Positions 34,942 to 44,389 of a DNA stretch of 64,000 bases are shown here, piece by piece (position 1 is the stretch's first letter; each line of letters starts with the position of its first letter). The translations under genes and the position numbers were made by a program. Location: positions 1-64,000 of the forward strand of contig JAFAZF010000063.1 of the NCBI GenBank assembly GCA_019239915.1, written 5' to 3'. The DNA comes from Sphingomonadaceae bacterium (GTDB taxonomy: Bacteria; Pseudomonadota; Alphaproteobacteria; Sphingomonadales; Sphingomonadaceae). The notes under the pieces were generated by a model that was not told where the DNA came from, ran no database searches, and was given only the letters and a program-made list of their open reading frames with translations.

Positions 34942-36231
34942 CTATGATCGGCCGGCCGCAATGATCGCGCGCATCGGTTTCAAGCCGAGCGCGAAGATGG
35001 CCGACGCGATCGGCGCGAACAGCATGAAGCAGAGCAGCAGCGCGAGCCACAGCTTGTGCGCGTCGCGCAGGATCGTATCGCTCGTGAACGCGATGACAGC
35101 TGGTCCCAGCCCGAAGCCGAGGATGTTGTAGACCGCCAGGAAGATCGCCGACACCTTGCCGCGGGTTCGCGGTGGCGAGGTGATCTGCAGAGCGGCGGCG
35201 GCCACCGCGATGAACGGCATGATCAGCGTGATCACCAGCAGCGCCGGAACGAGAACCCACATCGTCGATGTCGAGACGGCAATGCTGCCGGCGGCGCCCA
35301 AGACCAGCGTTGCCCAGGCGTAGATGCGCAGATGCGCGTCGAGGACGCCGCGCCGGTAGAGATGGTCTGCGAGCTGTCCGCTGCCGATCATCCCGATCAT
35401 GCCGCCCGTGATCGAGACCGCGCCGAGCGTGAAGCCGGCGCGGCTCACGCTCCAGCCAAGCGTGCGGATCAGATAGGATGGCGCCCAGGCGTTCCAGCCC
35501 GCCGACAGCAGGTTGAGCAGGCCAAAGCCGAAGAAATGGCAGAGATAGAAGCCGCGATGGCGCCAGATCATCGCCAGCGTCTCGGCGAGACCGCTAACGT
35601 CACCATGGCCCGCCTCGCGCCGTCGCGGTGGCTCCGCGATCAGCGCCGCGAGCAGGCCGAACAGCAGGCCCGGCAGCGCCATCAGGATGATGACGATCTG
35701 CCATGGCTGCAAGCCATGCGTGAAGGGGATGCAGCCGTCGCAGGCGGAGACGCGATCGACGACATAGGCGCTGCCGGCGAACGACACGCCGGCGCCGACG
35801 ATCGCGCCGGTCGAGAAGATGGCGAGGATGCCCGCCAAGCTCTCCGCCGGCACCGCGTCCGCGAGCAGCGAATAGACCGCGGGGGCGAGCGCCGCCTCCG
35901 CCGCCCCGACGCCGACCCGCGCCAGCAAAAGCTCGCCATAGCTCTCGGAGAGCCCCGCCAGCCCGGCGCAAGCCGACCAGGCGACCGCGCTGAACAGGAT
36001 GATGTTGCGCCTGGAGTAGCGGTCCACGGCGGCACCGAACGGCACCGCGCAGAGCGTGAAGGCGATCACGAAGGCGAAGCCTTGCGCGAAGCCGATCCTG
36101 GTGTCGGAGACGTGCAGCGTCCGCTTGATCGGATCGACGAGCAGATTGAGGATCTGGCGATCCAGATAGGCGGTCGCGTAGATCAATATCAGGACCGGCA
36201 GCGCGCCGCGCCAACTCAGCTTCGCGATCAT
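34942..36231 (-). CDS. MFS transporter, spinster/ACS-like
   Basis: About 429 aa from ATG 36231 (MIAKLSWRG); a longer reading to 36309 adds a hydrophilic stretch, so the start is uncertain. Twelve hydrophobic segments are expected. Visible are LIYATAYLDRQILNLLVDPIK in helix 1, the loop signature FGAAVDRYSRRNII after helix 2, and a shorter copy, SGQLADHLYRRG, after helix 8. The YLDRQ motif is typical of the spinster-like/anion:cation symporter branch. Inner-membrane uptake of an organic acid substrate of the cluster is likely. Followed after 105 bp by the flavoprotein and GMC genes, and divergent from the FadB-like gene across 231 bp in which I see no gene. Confidence 0.85.
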   Translation of the reverse strand: MIAKLSWRGALPVLILIYATAYLDRQILNLLVDPIKRTLHVSDTRIGFAQGFAFVIAFTLCAVPFGAAVDRYSRRNIILFSAVAWSACAGLAGLSESYGELLLARVGVGAAEAALAPAVYSLLADAVPAESLAGILAIFSTGAIVGAGVSFAGSAYVVDRVSACDGCIPFTHGLQPWQIVIILMALPGLLFGLLAALIAEPPRRREAGHGDVSGLAETLAMIWRHRGFYLCHFFGFGLLNLLSAGWNAWAPSYLIRTLGWSVSRAGFTLGAVSITGGMIGMIGSGQLADHLYRRGVLDAHLRIYAWATLVLGAAGSIAVSTSTMWVLVPALLVITLIMPFIAVAAAALQITSPPRTRGKVSAIFLAVYNILGFGLGPAVIAFTSDTILRDAHKLWLALLLCFMLFAPIASAIFALGLKPMRAIIAAGRS

Positions 36232-36462
36232 GCGCGCAACGGGCCGTGCCCAGCGGCATCCTGCAGCACCGCACAGGTGCACGTCATCGCGGTGATCGGC
36301 CGCCAGCACGCAAGTCGCCGGGAGTGCGCATCTTTCTCGTCGCTCAAACCGCCCCGCCCCCGGCGCGGCACAGCGCCACGCACTTATCTAAATGTTTCGA
36401 CGTTGCACCGGTCGGGCTGGCCGTGCAAGGAGCCGGCAGCGCTAGCCGCCAGGAGGATTTCG

Positions 36463-38529
36463 ATGACGGGTGTGGGCACGTTTGCGGTCGAGGATGGCAT
36501 CGGAATCGTCACCATCGACTCGCCGCCGGTGAACGCGCTCGGCATCAACGTCCGCAAGGCGCTCGACGAAGGCTTTCGCAAGTTCGACGCCGATAGCGCC
36601 GTCAAGGCCATCGTGCTGATCTGCGGCGGGCGCACCTTCTTCGCCGGCGCCGACATCTCCGAATTCGGCAAGCCGCCGCAGGCGCCCGGACTGAACGAGG
36701 TGTTCGACATCATCGAGGCATCGAGCAAGCCTGTCGTCGCCGCGATCCACGGCACCGCGCTCGGCGGCGGCTACGAGCTCGCCCTGGTCTGTCATTACCG
36801 CATCGCCGTGCCCTCGGCGAAGGTCGGGTTGCCGGAAGTGAATCTCGGCCTGCTGCCCGGCGCTGGCGGCACGCAGCGCCTGCCGCGCGTCGTCGGTGCG
36901 GCGACCGCGCTCGACATCATCGTCGGCGGCGCACCGGTTCCAGCCAAGAAGGCGCTGGAGCTCGGCATGATCGACGCGCTCGCCGAGGAGGGCAAGCTGC
37001 GCGAGGATGCGGTCGCTTTCGCCAAGAAGCTGCTCGCCGAGGGCAAGCCGCTGCAGCGCGTTCGGGACCGTCAAGACAAGGTCGATCTCGATAGAGGCAA
37101 CACTGCGCTGTTCGACGAAGCCCGGGCGAAGGCGGCCAAGGCCTCGCGCGGCTTCAAGGCGCCCGGCAACATCATCAGCGCGATCCAGGCTGCGGTCGAT
37201 CTTCCGTTCGACGAGGGCATCCAGCGCGAACGAGAGCTGTTCCACGAGCTCCACGATTCGACCGAATCGGCGGCGCAGCGCTATTTCTTCTTCGCCGAGC
37301 GCGAGACTGCGAAGATCCCCGATGTTCCCGCCTCGACCGAGACCATCCCCGTGAAGACGGTGGGCGTGATCGGCGCCGGCACGATGGGCGGCGGCATCAC
37401 GATGAACTTCCTCAACGCCGGCATCCCGGTCACGCTCGTCGAGATGAACCAGGCTGCGCTCGATCGCGGCATCAGCGTCATCCGCAAGAACTACGAGAAC
37501 ACGGCCAAGAAGGGCCGCATGACCGACGCGCAGGTCGAGGAGCGGATGGCGCTGATCAAGCCCGCGCTCGGCCTCGAGGCCCTCTCGGACGTCGATCTCG
37601 TGATCGAGGCGGTGTTCGAGGAAATGGCGGTCAAGAAGGACATCTTCGGCAAGCTCGACACGATCTGCAAGCAGGGCGCGATCCTCGCCTCGAACACCAG
37701 CTTCCTTGATCTCAACGAGATCGCCGATGCCACGAGCCGGCCGGACTGGGTCGTCGGCCTCCACTTCTTCTCGCCCGCCAACGTGATGCGGCTGCTCGAG
37801 GTGGTGCGCGGCGCCAAGACCTCCAAGGCGGTGATCGCCACCGCGATGAAGCTCGCCAAGCAGATCGGCAAGGTGCCGGTGCTGGCCGGCGTCTGCCACG
37901 GCTTCATCGCCAATCGCGTGATGTCGGTGCGCGGCAAACAGGGCGACGCGATCATCCTCGAAGGCCCGACGCCGAAAGAGGTCGACGACGCAATCTTCGA
38001 TTACGGCTTCGCGATGGGGCCGTTCCGGATGATCGATCTCGTCGGGCTCGACGTCATCGGTCGCGAGGAGACCGAGCGCAGCGTGCGCGGTGATCTCGTC
38101 AAGATGGAGCGGCTCGGACAGAAGAAGAATGGCGGCTTCTACGACTATGACGAGAAGCGCAACGCCACGCCCTCGCCGATCGCTGCCGAACTGATCGCCG
38201 ACTTCGCCAAATCCAAAGGCATCGAGAACAAGGGCGCGCAATCGCCCGAGGATATCGTCGCCCGCCTGCTCTACCCGGTTGTCAACGAAGGCGCCAAGGT
38301 GCTCGAGGAAGGCATCGCGATCCGCGCATCGGATGTCGATGTCGCCTGCATCCTCGGCTACAACTGGCCGGTCTATACCGGCGGTCCGATGTTCTGGGCG
38401 GACACGGTCGGGCTGCCGAAGATCGTCGCCAAGCTCGAGGAGCTCGAGAAGCAGCACGGCGAGTTCTTCACGCCATCCAAGCTGCTCAAGGAGAAGGCGG
38501 CATCCGGCGGGAGCTTCACGCGCGGATGA
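36463..38529 (+). CDS. Bifunctional enoyl-CoA hydratase/3-hydroxyacyl-CoA dehydrogenase (FadB/FadJ-like)
   Basis: 688 aa. N-terminal crotonase domain (residues about 1-190): [32 protein letters not shown] and [19 protein letters not shown] with the catalytic Glu. A linker leads to the NAD domain at about residue 295: [13 protein letters not shown], then [25 protein letters not shown] with the catalytic His, and the C-terminal 3HCDH domains. Converts 2-enoyl-CoA via (S)-3-hydroxyacyl-CoA to 3-ketoacyl-CoA in beta-oxidation. AGGAGG at 36451-36456 fixes ATG 36463. Upstream in-frame reading runs antisense to the MFS gene and was not used. Followed by a Nudix gene with ATGA overlap and a thiolase. 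Confidence 0.92.
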   Translation: MTGVGTFAVEDGIGIVTIDSPPVNALGINVRKALDEGFRKFDADSAVKAIVLICGGRTFFAGADISEFGKPPQAPGLNEVFDIIEASSKPVVAAIHGTALGGGYELALVCHYRIAVPSAKVGLPEVNLGLLPGAGGTQRLPRVVGAATALDIIVGGAPVPAKKALELGMIDALAEEGKLREDAVAFAKKLLAEGKPLQRVRDRQDKVDLDRGNTALFDEARAKAAKASRGFKAPGNIISAIQAAVDLPFDEGIQRERELFHELHDSTESAAQRYFFFAERETAKIPDVPASTETIPVKTVGVIGAGTMGGGITMNFLNAGIPVTLVEMNQAALDRGISVIRKNYENTAKKGRMTDAQVEERMALIKPALGLEALSDVDLVIEAVFEEMAVKKDIFGKLDTICKQGAILASNTSFLDLNEIADATSRPDWVVGLHFFSPANVMRLLEVVRGAKTSKAVIATAMKLAKQIGKVPVLAGVCHGFIANRVMSVRGKQGDAIILEGPTPKEVDDAIFDYGFAMGPFRMIDLVGLDVIGREETERSVRGDLVKMERLGQKKNGGFYDYDEKRNATPSPIAAELIADFAKSKGIENKGAQSPEDIVARLLYPVVNEGAKVLEEGIAIRASDVDVACILGYNWPVYTGGPMFWADTVGLPKIVAKLEELEKQHGEFFTPSKLLKEKAASGGSFTRG

Positions 38530-39284
38530 CCGAGACCCACCGCGAACCGCCCGTGCCGCGACCGGCCGCCACCCTGCTGCTGGTGCGCGACGATCCGTTC
38601 GAGGTGCTGATGGTGCGGCGGGCCAATCGCGGCCAATTCGCCTCTGCGCTCGTCTTTCCCGGCGGCGTCGTCGAGGACGGCGATCGATCGAAGGAGTGGC
38701 TCCCGCATCTCGACGGTGCCGATGAGCTCGACCCGGACGAGCGGGCTTTGCGCATCGCCGCGATCCGCGAGACGTTCGAGGAAACCGCGATCCTAGTCGC
38801 GGAGAATGAGGAGGGCATCTGCCCGCCGATCGCCGACGCGACCGGCCGCGGCTTCCTCGATCTGGTCCGCGAACATGGCCTGCGGCTGCGGCTCGACGCC
38901 ATTGTGCCTTTCGCGCACTGGATCACGCCCGACATTGCGCCCAAGCGCTTCGACACGCATTTCTACGTGGCGAAGGCACCGCACCATGGCGAGGCGGTGT
39001 GCGATGGCGCCGAGACGGTCGCGCTCGAATGGGCGAACCCGCACGAAGTGATCGAACGTGCGCGCGCCGGCGAGCGCTCGATCCTGTTTCCGACCCGGCT
39101 CAATCTCGTCCGATTGGCGGAAAGCCACGATGCCGCCTCGGCGCTCGCGGCGGCGGCCGCGCGCCCGCACTTCGTGGTGCATCCCTGGCCGGAGAAGCGC
39201 GAGGGCGGCATGGCGGTCGTGATCCCCGCCGAAGCCGGCTATGCCGAGACCGAGAATTTTCACCCGAGCGGCACCGGTCTCTGA
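38526..39284 (+). CDS. Nudix hydrolase, NUDT19/CoA-diphosphatase-like
   Basis: 252 aa. The Nudix box is split by an insertion of about 25 residues: VFPGGVVEDGD (residues about 40-50), then RIAAIRETFEETAIL with the metal-binding RExxEE. This split layout is typical of the NUDT19/RP2-like branch, which includes CoA and acyl-CoA diphosphatases. ATG overlaps the stop of the FadB-like gene (ATGA). Placement between beta-oxidation genes suggests trimming of dead-end acyl-CoAs or control of CoA level. Activity on other nucleotides is possible. Confidence 0.82.
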   Translation: MTETHREPPVPRPAATLLLVRDDPFEVLMVRRANRGQFASALVFPGGVVEDGDRSKEWLPHLDGADELDPDERALRIAAIRETFEETAILVAENEEGICPPIADATGRGFLDLVREHGLRLRLDAIVPFAHWITPDIAPKRFDTHFYVAKAPHHGEAVCDGAETVALEWANPHEVIERARAGERSILFPTRLNLVRLAESHDAASALAAAAARPHFVVHPWPEKREGGMAVVIPAEAGYAETENFHPSGTGL

Positions 39285-39355
39285 CAGCCGCGCAGCGCAT
39301 CCCCATATCAACACGCAGAGGCAACGGCGCGATCGCGCCAGGGAGATCGAACGAC

Positions 39356-40621
39356 ATGGCAGACGCCTACATCATCGACGCGGTGCGCACGCCGCGCGGC
39401 ATCGGCAAGGTCGGCAAGGGCAAACTCGCCCACATGCATCCGCAGCACCTCGCCGCCACCGTGCTCAAGGCGCTGAAGGACCGTAATCACATCAAGACGG
39501 ACGAGGTCGACGACATCATCTGGTCGACTTCCACCCAGAAAGGGACGCAAGGCCAGGATCTCGGCCGCATGGCGGCGCTCGACGCGGGCTACGACGTCAA
39601 GGCATCCGGCGTCACGCTCGATCGCTTCTGCGGCGGCGGCATAACCTCGGTGAACTTCGCCGCCGCACAGATCATGTCCGGCATGGAGGAATGCGTCATC
39701 GCCGGCGGCACCGAGATGATGTCGCTGACTTCGACGATGGCGCAGGCGGAGGCCGCCGCCGGCTGGGCGCCGATCGGCGTCGCCGGCAGCTCCGGCAATG
39801 CCCGCCTCCAGGCGCTTCACCCGCAGAGCAACCAGGGCGTCTGCGGCGATGCCATCGCCAGCATGGAAGGCATATCGCGCGAGCAGCTCGACCGCGCCGG
39901 CTTCATCAGCCAGCAGCGCGCCGCCAAGGCGATCGAGGAAGGTCGCTTCGACAAGTCGATCGTGCCGGTGCTCGACGACGACGGCGAAGTGATCCTCGCC
40001 AAGGACGAATATCCGCGCCCCGGAACGACGCTGGAAGGGCTCGCGGCGCTCAAGCCCGCTTTCGAGGGCGTTGCCGATGTCGCGATCGACGAGAGCGGCC
40101 AGACCTTTCGGCAGGCGATCAACGCCAAATATCCCGATGTCGAGATCAAGGCGGTCCATCATGCCGGCAATTCGTCCGGCGTCGTCGACGGCGCAGCGGC
40201 GTTGCTGCTCGCCTCGAAGGACTACGCCGAGAAGATGGGCTGGAAGCCGCGCGCGCGCATCGTCGCGATGGCGAATGTCGGCGACGATCCGACGCTGATG
40301 CTCAACGCGCCCGTCCCAGCGGCCAAGAAGGCGCTCGAAAAGGCCGGTCTCAGCAAGGACGACATCGACCTCTGGGAGATCAACGAGGCGTTCGCCGTCG
40401 TGTCCGAGAAGTTCATCCGCGACCTGGAGCTCGACCGCGACAAGGTGAATGTCAATGGCGGTTCGATCGCGCTCGGCCATCCGATCGGGGCGACCGGTTC
40501 CATCCTCATCGGGACGCTGATGGACGAACTCGAGCGTACGGGCAAGAAGCGCGGGCTGGCTACCATGTGCGCCGCCGGCGGCATGGCGCCCGCGATCATC
40601 ATCGAGCGCATCGAGAGCTAG
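39356..40621 (+). CDS. Acetyl-CoA C-acyltransferase (thiolase)
   Basis: 421 aa. Opens MADAYIIDAVRTPRG. The nucleophilic Cys is in DRFCGGGITSVNFAA (about residue 84), followed by VIAGGTEMMS. NEAFAVVSEKF and GGSIALGHPIGATGS carry the active-site Asn/His, and MCAAGGMAPA the second Cys. Cleaves 3-ketoacyl-CoA to acetyl- or propionyl-CoA plus the shortened acyl-CoA. AGGGAGATC precedes ATG 39356; longer in-frame readings overlap the Nudix gene and lack similarity. Third gene of the late beta-oxidation operon. Its TAG stop shares the palindrome CTAG with the convergent hydrolase stop. Confidence 0.92.
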   Translation: MADAYIIDAVRTPRGIGKVGKGKLAHMHPQHLAATVLKALKDRNHIKTDEVDDIIWSTSTQKGTQGQDLGRMAALDAGYDVKASGVTLDRFCGGGITSVNFAAAQIMSGMEECVIAGGTEMMSLTSTMAQAEAAAGWAPIGVAGSSGNARLQALHPQSNQGVCGDAIASMEGISREQLDRAGFISQQRAAKAIEEGRFDKSIVPVLDDDGEVILAKDEYPRPGTTLEGLAALKPAFEGVADVAIDESGQTFRQAINAKYPDVEIKAVHHAGNSSGVVDGAAALLLASKDYAEKMGWKPRARIVAMANVGDDPTLMLNAPVPAAKKALEKAGLSKDDIDLWEINEAFAVVSEKFIRDLELDRDKVNVNGGSIALGHPIGATGSILIGTLMDELERTGKKRGLATMCAAGGMAPAIIIERIES

Positions 40622-41304
40622 GCACGGGAGGGGGCCGTTCCCTCTCTCAGCCAATCCAGCATCGCCGCCCGCGTTTCCGCCGGTCGCTCCAGAGCGGGGA
40701 TGTGGCCGCAGCGCGGCAGCAGCACGAGGCGAGCAGAGGGGATCGCGTCCGCCAGCTCGACCGAGCGCGCGGGCGGGATGATCTGATCGTCCTCACCCGC
40801 GAGCACCAGCGTGGGCACGCCGATCGCCGCAAGAGCTGAACGGGCATCGGGCCGGGCGGCGGCGGCGCGCTGCTGGCGTATGAAAGTGGCCGATCCGGCC
40901 CGCCGCAACATGGCGGTGAGACCGTCCGCAAGCGCCGGCAACGCCTCGGGATGGACCATGCCGGGAAGCATCGCGCCGATCAGGCGTTCGTAATCACGCT
41001 CCGCGGCCGCGATCATCTTGGCGCGGAGCTGTTTCTGCGTCTCGCTGTCGGGCATAGCCGAGGTGCTGATCAGCGCCAGGCGCGTAACCCGCTCCGGCGC
41101 GCGGCGCATGATCGCCAGCGCGACATATCCGCCGAGCGACGATCCCGCGAGCGCGAAGCGATCGGGAGCGCGGATCAGGATATCGTCCGCCATAGCGTCC
41201 ACGCTAGCGGCGGCGGACGTCAGCACCTGTCCGCCCGGCATATCGCCCCAGGCGCTGCCGTCGCCGCCGATCCCGGGCAGAAGCAGCAACGGCGCGCCGT
41301 TCAC
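40618..41304 (-). CDS. Alpha/beta hydrolase
   Basis: 228 aa. LLLLPGIGGDGSAW near the N-terminus is the oxyanion segment. AGSSLGGYVALAIM is the nucleophile elbow (Gly-x-Ser-x-Gly). LVLAGEDDQIIPP carries the catalytic Asp and RCGHIPALERP the His. The GTG start at 41304 overlaps the stop of the WS/DGAT gene (GTGA), so it is coupled to it. Last gene of the leftward operon 44245 to 40618. Could hydrolyse esters or lactones, possibly the product of the acyltransferase; the substrate is unknown. Confidence 0.83.
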   Translation of the reverse strand: MNGAPLLLLPGIGGDGSAWGDMPGGQVLTSAAASVDAMADDILIRAPDRFALAGSSLGGYVALAIMRRAPERVTRLALISTSAMPDSETQKQLRAKMIAAAERDYERLIGAMLPGMVHPEALPALADGLTAMLRRAGSATFIRQQRAAAARPDARSALAAIGVPTLVLAGEDDQIIPPARSVELADAIPSARLVLLPRCGHIPALERPAETRAAMLDWLREGTAPSRA

Positions 41305-42674
41305 ACCAGCGCCTCATAGTCGCCGAGTGCCCCGCTCAGCGACTGCGCGACCCGATCGGCATCGGGCACACGCGTTGGATCGGCCATGATGCCGACATCG
41401 AGCCGCTCGGCGTTGCGGCGCGAGGTGATGTTGAGGAAGCGGCCCGATCCGATGATCGGCACGGGATAGTTGGCGACGAGCGGGAAGCCGGCGTAGCGCA
41501 ACTGTTCGGCGGGTCCCGGCACGTTCGAAACGGAGATGTTGCCCGGCAGGATCGTCTCGCCCGCTTGGCCCCCAAAGCGCGCGCGGCGATCGCGCGCGCC
41601 ATAGGGCCTTTCGGGCTGATCGAGCACCGCCTCGTCGAGCGTCGAGCGCGCCAGCTCGCGTCGCATCTCGGCCTGGATCGCGCGCAGCCGCGCGATCGGA
41701 TCGGCGATGTCGGTGGCGATGTGCGGGTGAAGCGCGACGATCCGGTTGCCGTACGCGCCGTGCTCGGGCTTGCGGTAGCTGCGGGCTGAGTTGACGACGA
41801 TCGGCGCGGCCGGAAGGTCGTCGAGATCGAGCAGCAGCCGACGCACCGCAGCCGAGCACAGCGCGAGGAAGAGATCGTTGATCGTTCCTCCGAGCGCGGC
41901 CGCGACGCGCTTCACGCGCGCGAAATCCAGCTGAACGGTCGCGTAGGCACGTTCCGGCCCGATCGCTCCCCCCATCCGCAGTGCAGGCGTGCGCGGGCGG
42001 CGCGTCGCCGGATCGTCACGCAACGCCTTGAGCGCAGCCAGAGCGGCCTCGCGGTCGTTCCTGTGGCGCTCGCGGAGTGCCGCTTCGCGCGCGAAGCGCT
42101 CGTCCGCCAGACGGCGCCACTCCTCTTCCGGCGGCGGCACCGCATCCATCGCTCGAGGCGGCACGGCGAGCGCGGCGTCGGAAAGCAGGCGCAGGATCGT
42201 CTGCACGCCGATGCCGTCGGCGAGCGCGTGGTGGATCTGCACGAACAGTGCCGCCCCGCCGCCCGCGATCTCCTCATAGACATGGATACGATAGGGCGCC
42301 GATGCGAGATCGAGCCGCGCCATGGCGCGGAGCGCGACATCCGCGCGCAATCGGGCCGCGATCCACGGTTCCGCCGACGGCACGGACAGGACGTGCCGAT
42401 CGGAAGCGGCAACATCCACCCAGACATCCGAATCATAGCCGTCCGGCGCCTCGACGAGCCGGCATTGCAGCGGCGTTGCCGGCAACCGCTCCGCGAGATG
42501 CCGCCGGATATCGCCCGGAAAGCGCCCACGCGCCTCTTCCGGCACATCCAAAACCAACAGCGCGCCGATGTGAAGCGGCGACGCATCGGTCTCTGCGAGC
42601 ACCATAAAGTGATCGTCCGGGCGGAGCCGAGACACGCCCGGCGTCAGCACGTCTTCGCTCAGGGGTCCGGTCAC
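41301..42674 (-). CDS. Wax ester synthase/diacylglycerol acyltransferase (WS/DGAT) family protein
   Basis: 457 aa. The acyltransferase motif HHALADG is near residue 147 (both His and the Asp present). GGTINDLFLALCSAAVR is the family ND motif, and NISVSNVPGPAEQLRYAG matches the conserved C-terminal region. In actinobacteria and Acinetobacter the family esterifies an acyl-CoA to alcohols or diacylglycerol; some members act in secondary metabolism or detoxification. GTG start at 42674, 23 bp behind the dehydratase-like gene. A storage-lipid role is uncertain in this setting; acylation of a hydroxylated intermediate is another option. Confidence 0.83.
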   Translation of the reverse strand: MTGPLSEDVLTPGVSRLRPDDHFMVLAETDASPLHIGALLVLDVPEEARGRFPGDIRRHLAERLPATPLQCRLVEAPDGYDSDVWVDVAASDRHVLSVPSAEPWIAARLRADVALRAMARLDLASAPYRIHVYEEIAGGGAALFVQIHHALADGIGVQTILRLLSDAALAVPPRAMDAVPPPEEEWRRLADERFAREAALRERHRNDREAALAALKALRDDPATRRPRTPALRMGGAIGPERAYATVQLDFARVKRVAAALGGTINDLFLALCSAAVRRLLLDLDDLPAAPIVVNSARSYRKPEHGAYGNRIVALHPHIATDIADPIARLRAIQAEMRRELARSTLDEAVLDQPERPYGARDRRARFGGQAGETILPGNISVSNVPGPAEQLRYAGFPLVANYPVPIIGSGRFLNITSRRNAERLDVGIMADPTRVPDADRVAQSLSGALGDYEALV

Positions 42675-42697
42675 CGGCGCGCAACCCGTGGCAACGG

Positions 42698-44245
42698 TCA
42701 GTCGACGCGTTCCTCGTTGCGGCCGACGCCGGCCAGATCCTCGGCATAGCCCTTCTTGCGCTCGACCTCCATCTGACGGAGGATTTGGATCCGCTGCGCC
42801 TGCGGGCTCCCCGCGCCGTGAAGCGATTCAGTAAGATAGCCGACGGCATTGCGGCCGAGCGTCATGTTCTCGATCAACCGCAGCATGCGCTGGCGATGCT
42901 CGACCGGCACGTTCGATCGGCCTTGCAGATATTTCTTGAGGATCGGCCCCGTCACCTCGTGCTCGAAATCCTGCTCGCTCGGCAGCGTCACCATCAACCC
43001 GCCCGCAAGATCCTGCGCCAACCGGCTGATCTCGTAGGGAAAGCGCGTGACATTGTGCTTGCAGACATTGGCCAGCATGCCGTCGTTCATATAGATGCCC
43101 GACGGCAATTCCTTGGCTTCATGGCTGGAGGCGATTGCCGAGGAGAAGATCGTCTCGTTGAGGTGGGTCATCTCGACGAGTTTGTCCTTTACATGGCTCG
43201 CCTGATCGGCACCGTTATACTCCGCAATCGCCGCCGCCGCTCCGACCATGACGTCACCGAGGCCCGTCTTGCAGACATAGGAGGCGCGGTGATAGCTCGT
43301 GAAGCGCGCCACCATCTCCTGCGCGAACTCATATTCGCCGTCCATGAAGACATGCTCCCAGGGGATGAACACGTCGTCGAACACGACGAGCGTCTCCTGG
43401 CCGCCGAACTTCGCGTTGCCCTTGTCGATCTCGCCCTTTTCCATCGCCCGCGTGTCGCAGGACTGGCGACCGTAGATATAGGTAAGCCCCTCGGCGTCAC
43501 CCGGCACCATGCCGACGACGGCGTAGTCCTTGTCCTTTTCGCCCAGGTTCATGGTGGGCATCACGCAGATCCAGTGCGAATTGAGCCCACCGGTCATGTG
43601 CGCCTTGGCGCCGCGCACGTAGAGGCCTTTCTCCGTGCGCCGCGTCACGTGCATGAACAGATCGGGATCCACTTGCTCGCTCGGCCGCTTCGAGCGATCA
43701 CCCTTCGGATCGGTCATGCCGGCGCCGACGATGATGTTGTTGCGCTGCGCGTTCTTCATGAACTCCAGATAGCGCTGATGATAGCTGGTGCCGTGCTTCC
43801 GATCGATGTCGTAGGTGATCGAGTGAAGCACCGAAATGGTGTCCAGCCCCGCGCAGCGCTGGAAGCAGGTTCCGGTCCGCTGGCCCATCCGCCGTTGCAT
43901 CCGGTTCTTCATCACGAGATCGTTGGGGCTGCCGACGATGTGCAGGAAGCGGTTCACCGGCGCATCGATCAGCTTGCTATGCGCGGTCGCCAGCTCCGGA
44001 TCCTCGACGGCGAGATCGTAGGTCTCGGCAAGCGCGTTGATCGAGGGGCGGATGATCGGATGATCGACCGGCTCGTCGATCTTCTCGCCGAACAGATACA
44101 CGGTGACGTCGCGCCCCCGCAGCGATTCGACGTAGCTCTTGCCGTCGACGACGGGATGGAAGCGCGCCCAGCGCTCCTCGGCGCCTTCCTCACGACGGTT
44201 AGGGCCGGTCTCGATCCGATCGACGGCGCGAACGGTGGTGGACAT
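42698..44245 (-). CDS. 4-hydroxybutyryl-CoA dehydratase/HpaB-superfamily protein
   Basis: 515 aa. Overall similarity is to the 4-hydroxyphenylacetate 3-hydroxylase/4-hydroxybutyryl-CoA dehydratase superfamily. Unlike plain HpaB oxygenases it has TCFQRCAG, with Cys127 and Cys131, and YHRASYVCKTGLGDV, with His319, Tyr323, Cys325 and Lys326. In Clostridium AbfD the [4Fe-4S] ligands are Cys99, Cys103, His292 and Cys299, with Tyr296 and Lys300 beside them. All six residues match, except that one residue is missing between Tyr and the last Cys. This suggests FAD plus a [4Fe-4S] cluster and dehydration of a 4-hydroxyacyl-CoA or Delta-isomerisation. RBS AGGAG before ATG 44245. First gene of an operon with WS/DGAT and hydrolase, divergent from an AraC regulator. 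Confidence 0.78.
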   Translation of the reverse strand: MSTTVRAVDRIETGPNRREEGAEERWARFHPVVDGKSYVESLRGRDVTVYLFGEKIDEPVDHPIIRPSINALAETYDLAVEDPELATAHSKLIDAPVNRFLHIVGSPNDLVMKNRMQRRMGQRTGTCFQRCAGLDTISVLHSITYDIDRKHGTSYHQRYLEFMKNAQRNNIIVGAGMTDPKGDRSKRPSEQVDPDLFMHVTRRTEKGLYVRGAKAHMTGGLNSHWICVMPTMNLGEKDKDYAVVGMVPGDAEGLTYIYGRQSCDTRAMEKGEIDKGNAKFGGQETLVVFDDVFIPWEHVFMDGEYEFAQEMVARFTSYHRASYVCKTGLGDVMVGAAAAIAEYNGADQASHVKDKLVEMTHLNETIFSSAIASSHEAKELPSGIYMNDGMLANVCKHNVTRFPYEISRLAQDLAGGLMVTLPSEQDFEHEVTGPILKKYLQGRSNVPVEHRQRMLRLIENMTLGRNAVGYLTESLHGAGSPQAQRIQILRQMEVERKKGYAEDLAGVGRNEERVD

Positions 44246-44338
44246 TGGCGAAGCTCCTGGATGACGGGTCCGCCGTCGGCCGGGCCGGCCGGCGAACCTG
44301 CTGTGCTTGAGGGCTATTGTCGCGCATCTCGGGAGCGG

Positions 44339-44355
44339 CGATAAGGACATTATCG
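44339..44355. promoter_or_regulatory. Perfect dyad CGATAA-N5-TTATCG, candidate AraC operator
   Basis: CGATAA (44339-44344), GGACA, TTATCG (44350-44355) is an exact inverted repeat. It lies in the 144-bp spacer between the dehydratase-like gene (start 44245, minus) and the AraC regulator (start 44390, plus), about 35 bp before the regulator's start. The AT-rich arms stand out from the GC-rich background. Confidence 0.5.
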
Positions 44356-44389
44356 GCGAGAAAAGCTCACCATATCGCGCAGAATTCGA

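Noticed and set aside
35056-36462. A long in-frame 5' extension of the FadB-like gene on the plus strand
   Set aside because: It runs antisense through the MFS transporter, is Arg/Asp/His-rich like other shadow frames, and the AGGAGG at 36451 with ATG 36463 starts the recognisable crotonase domain.
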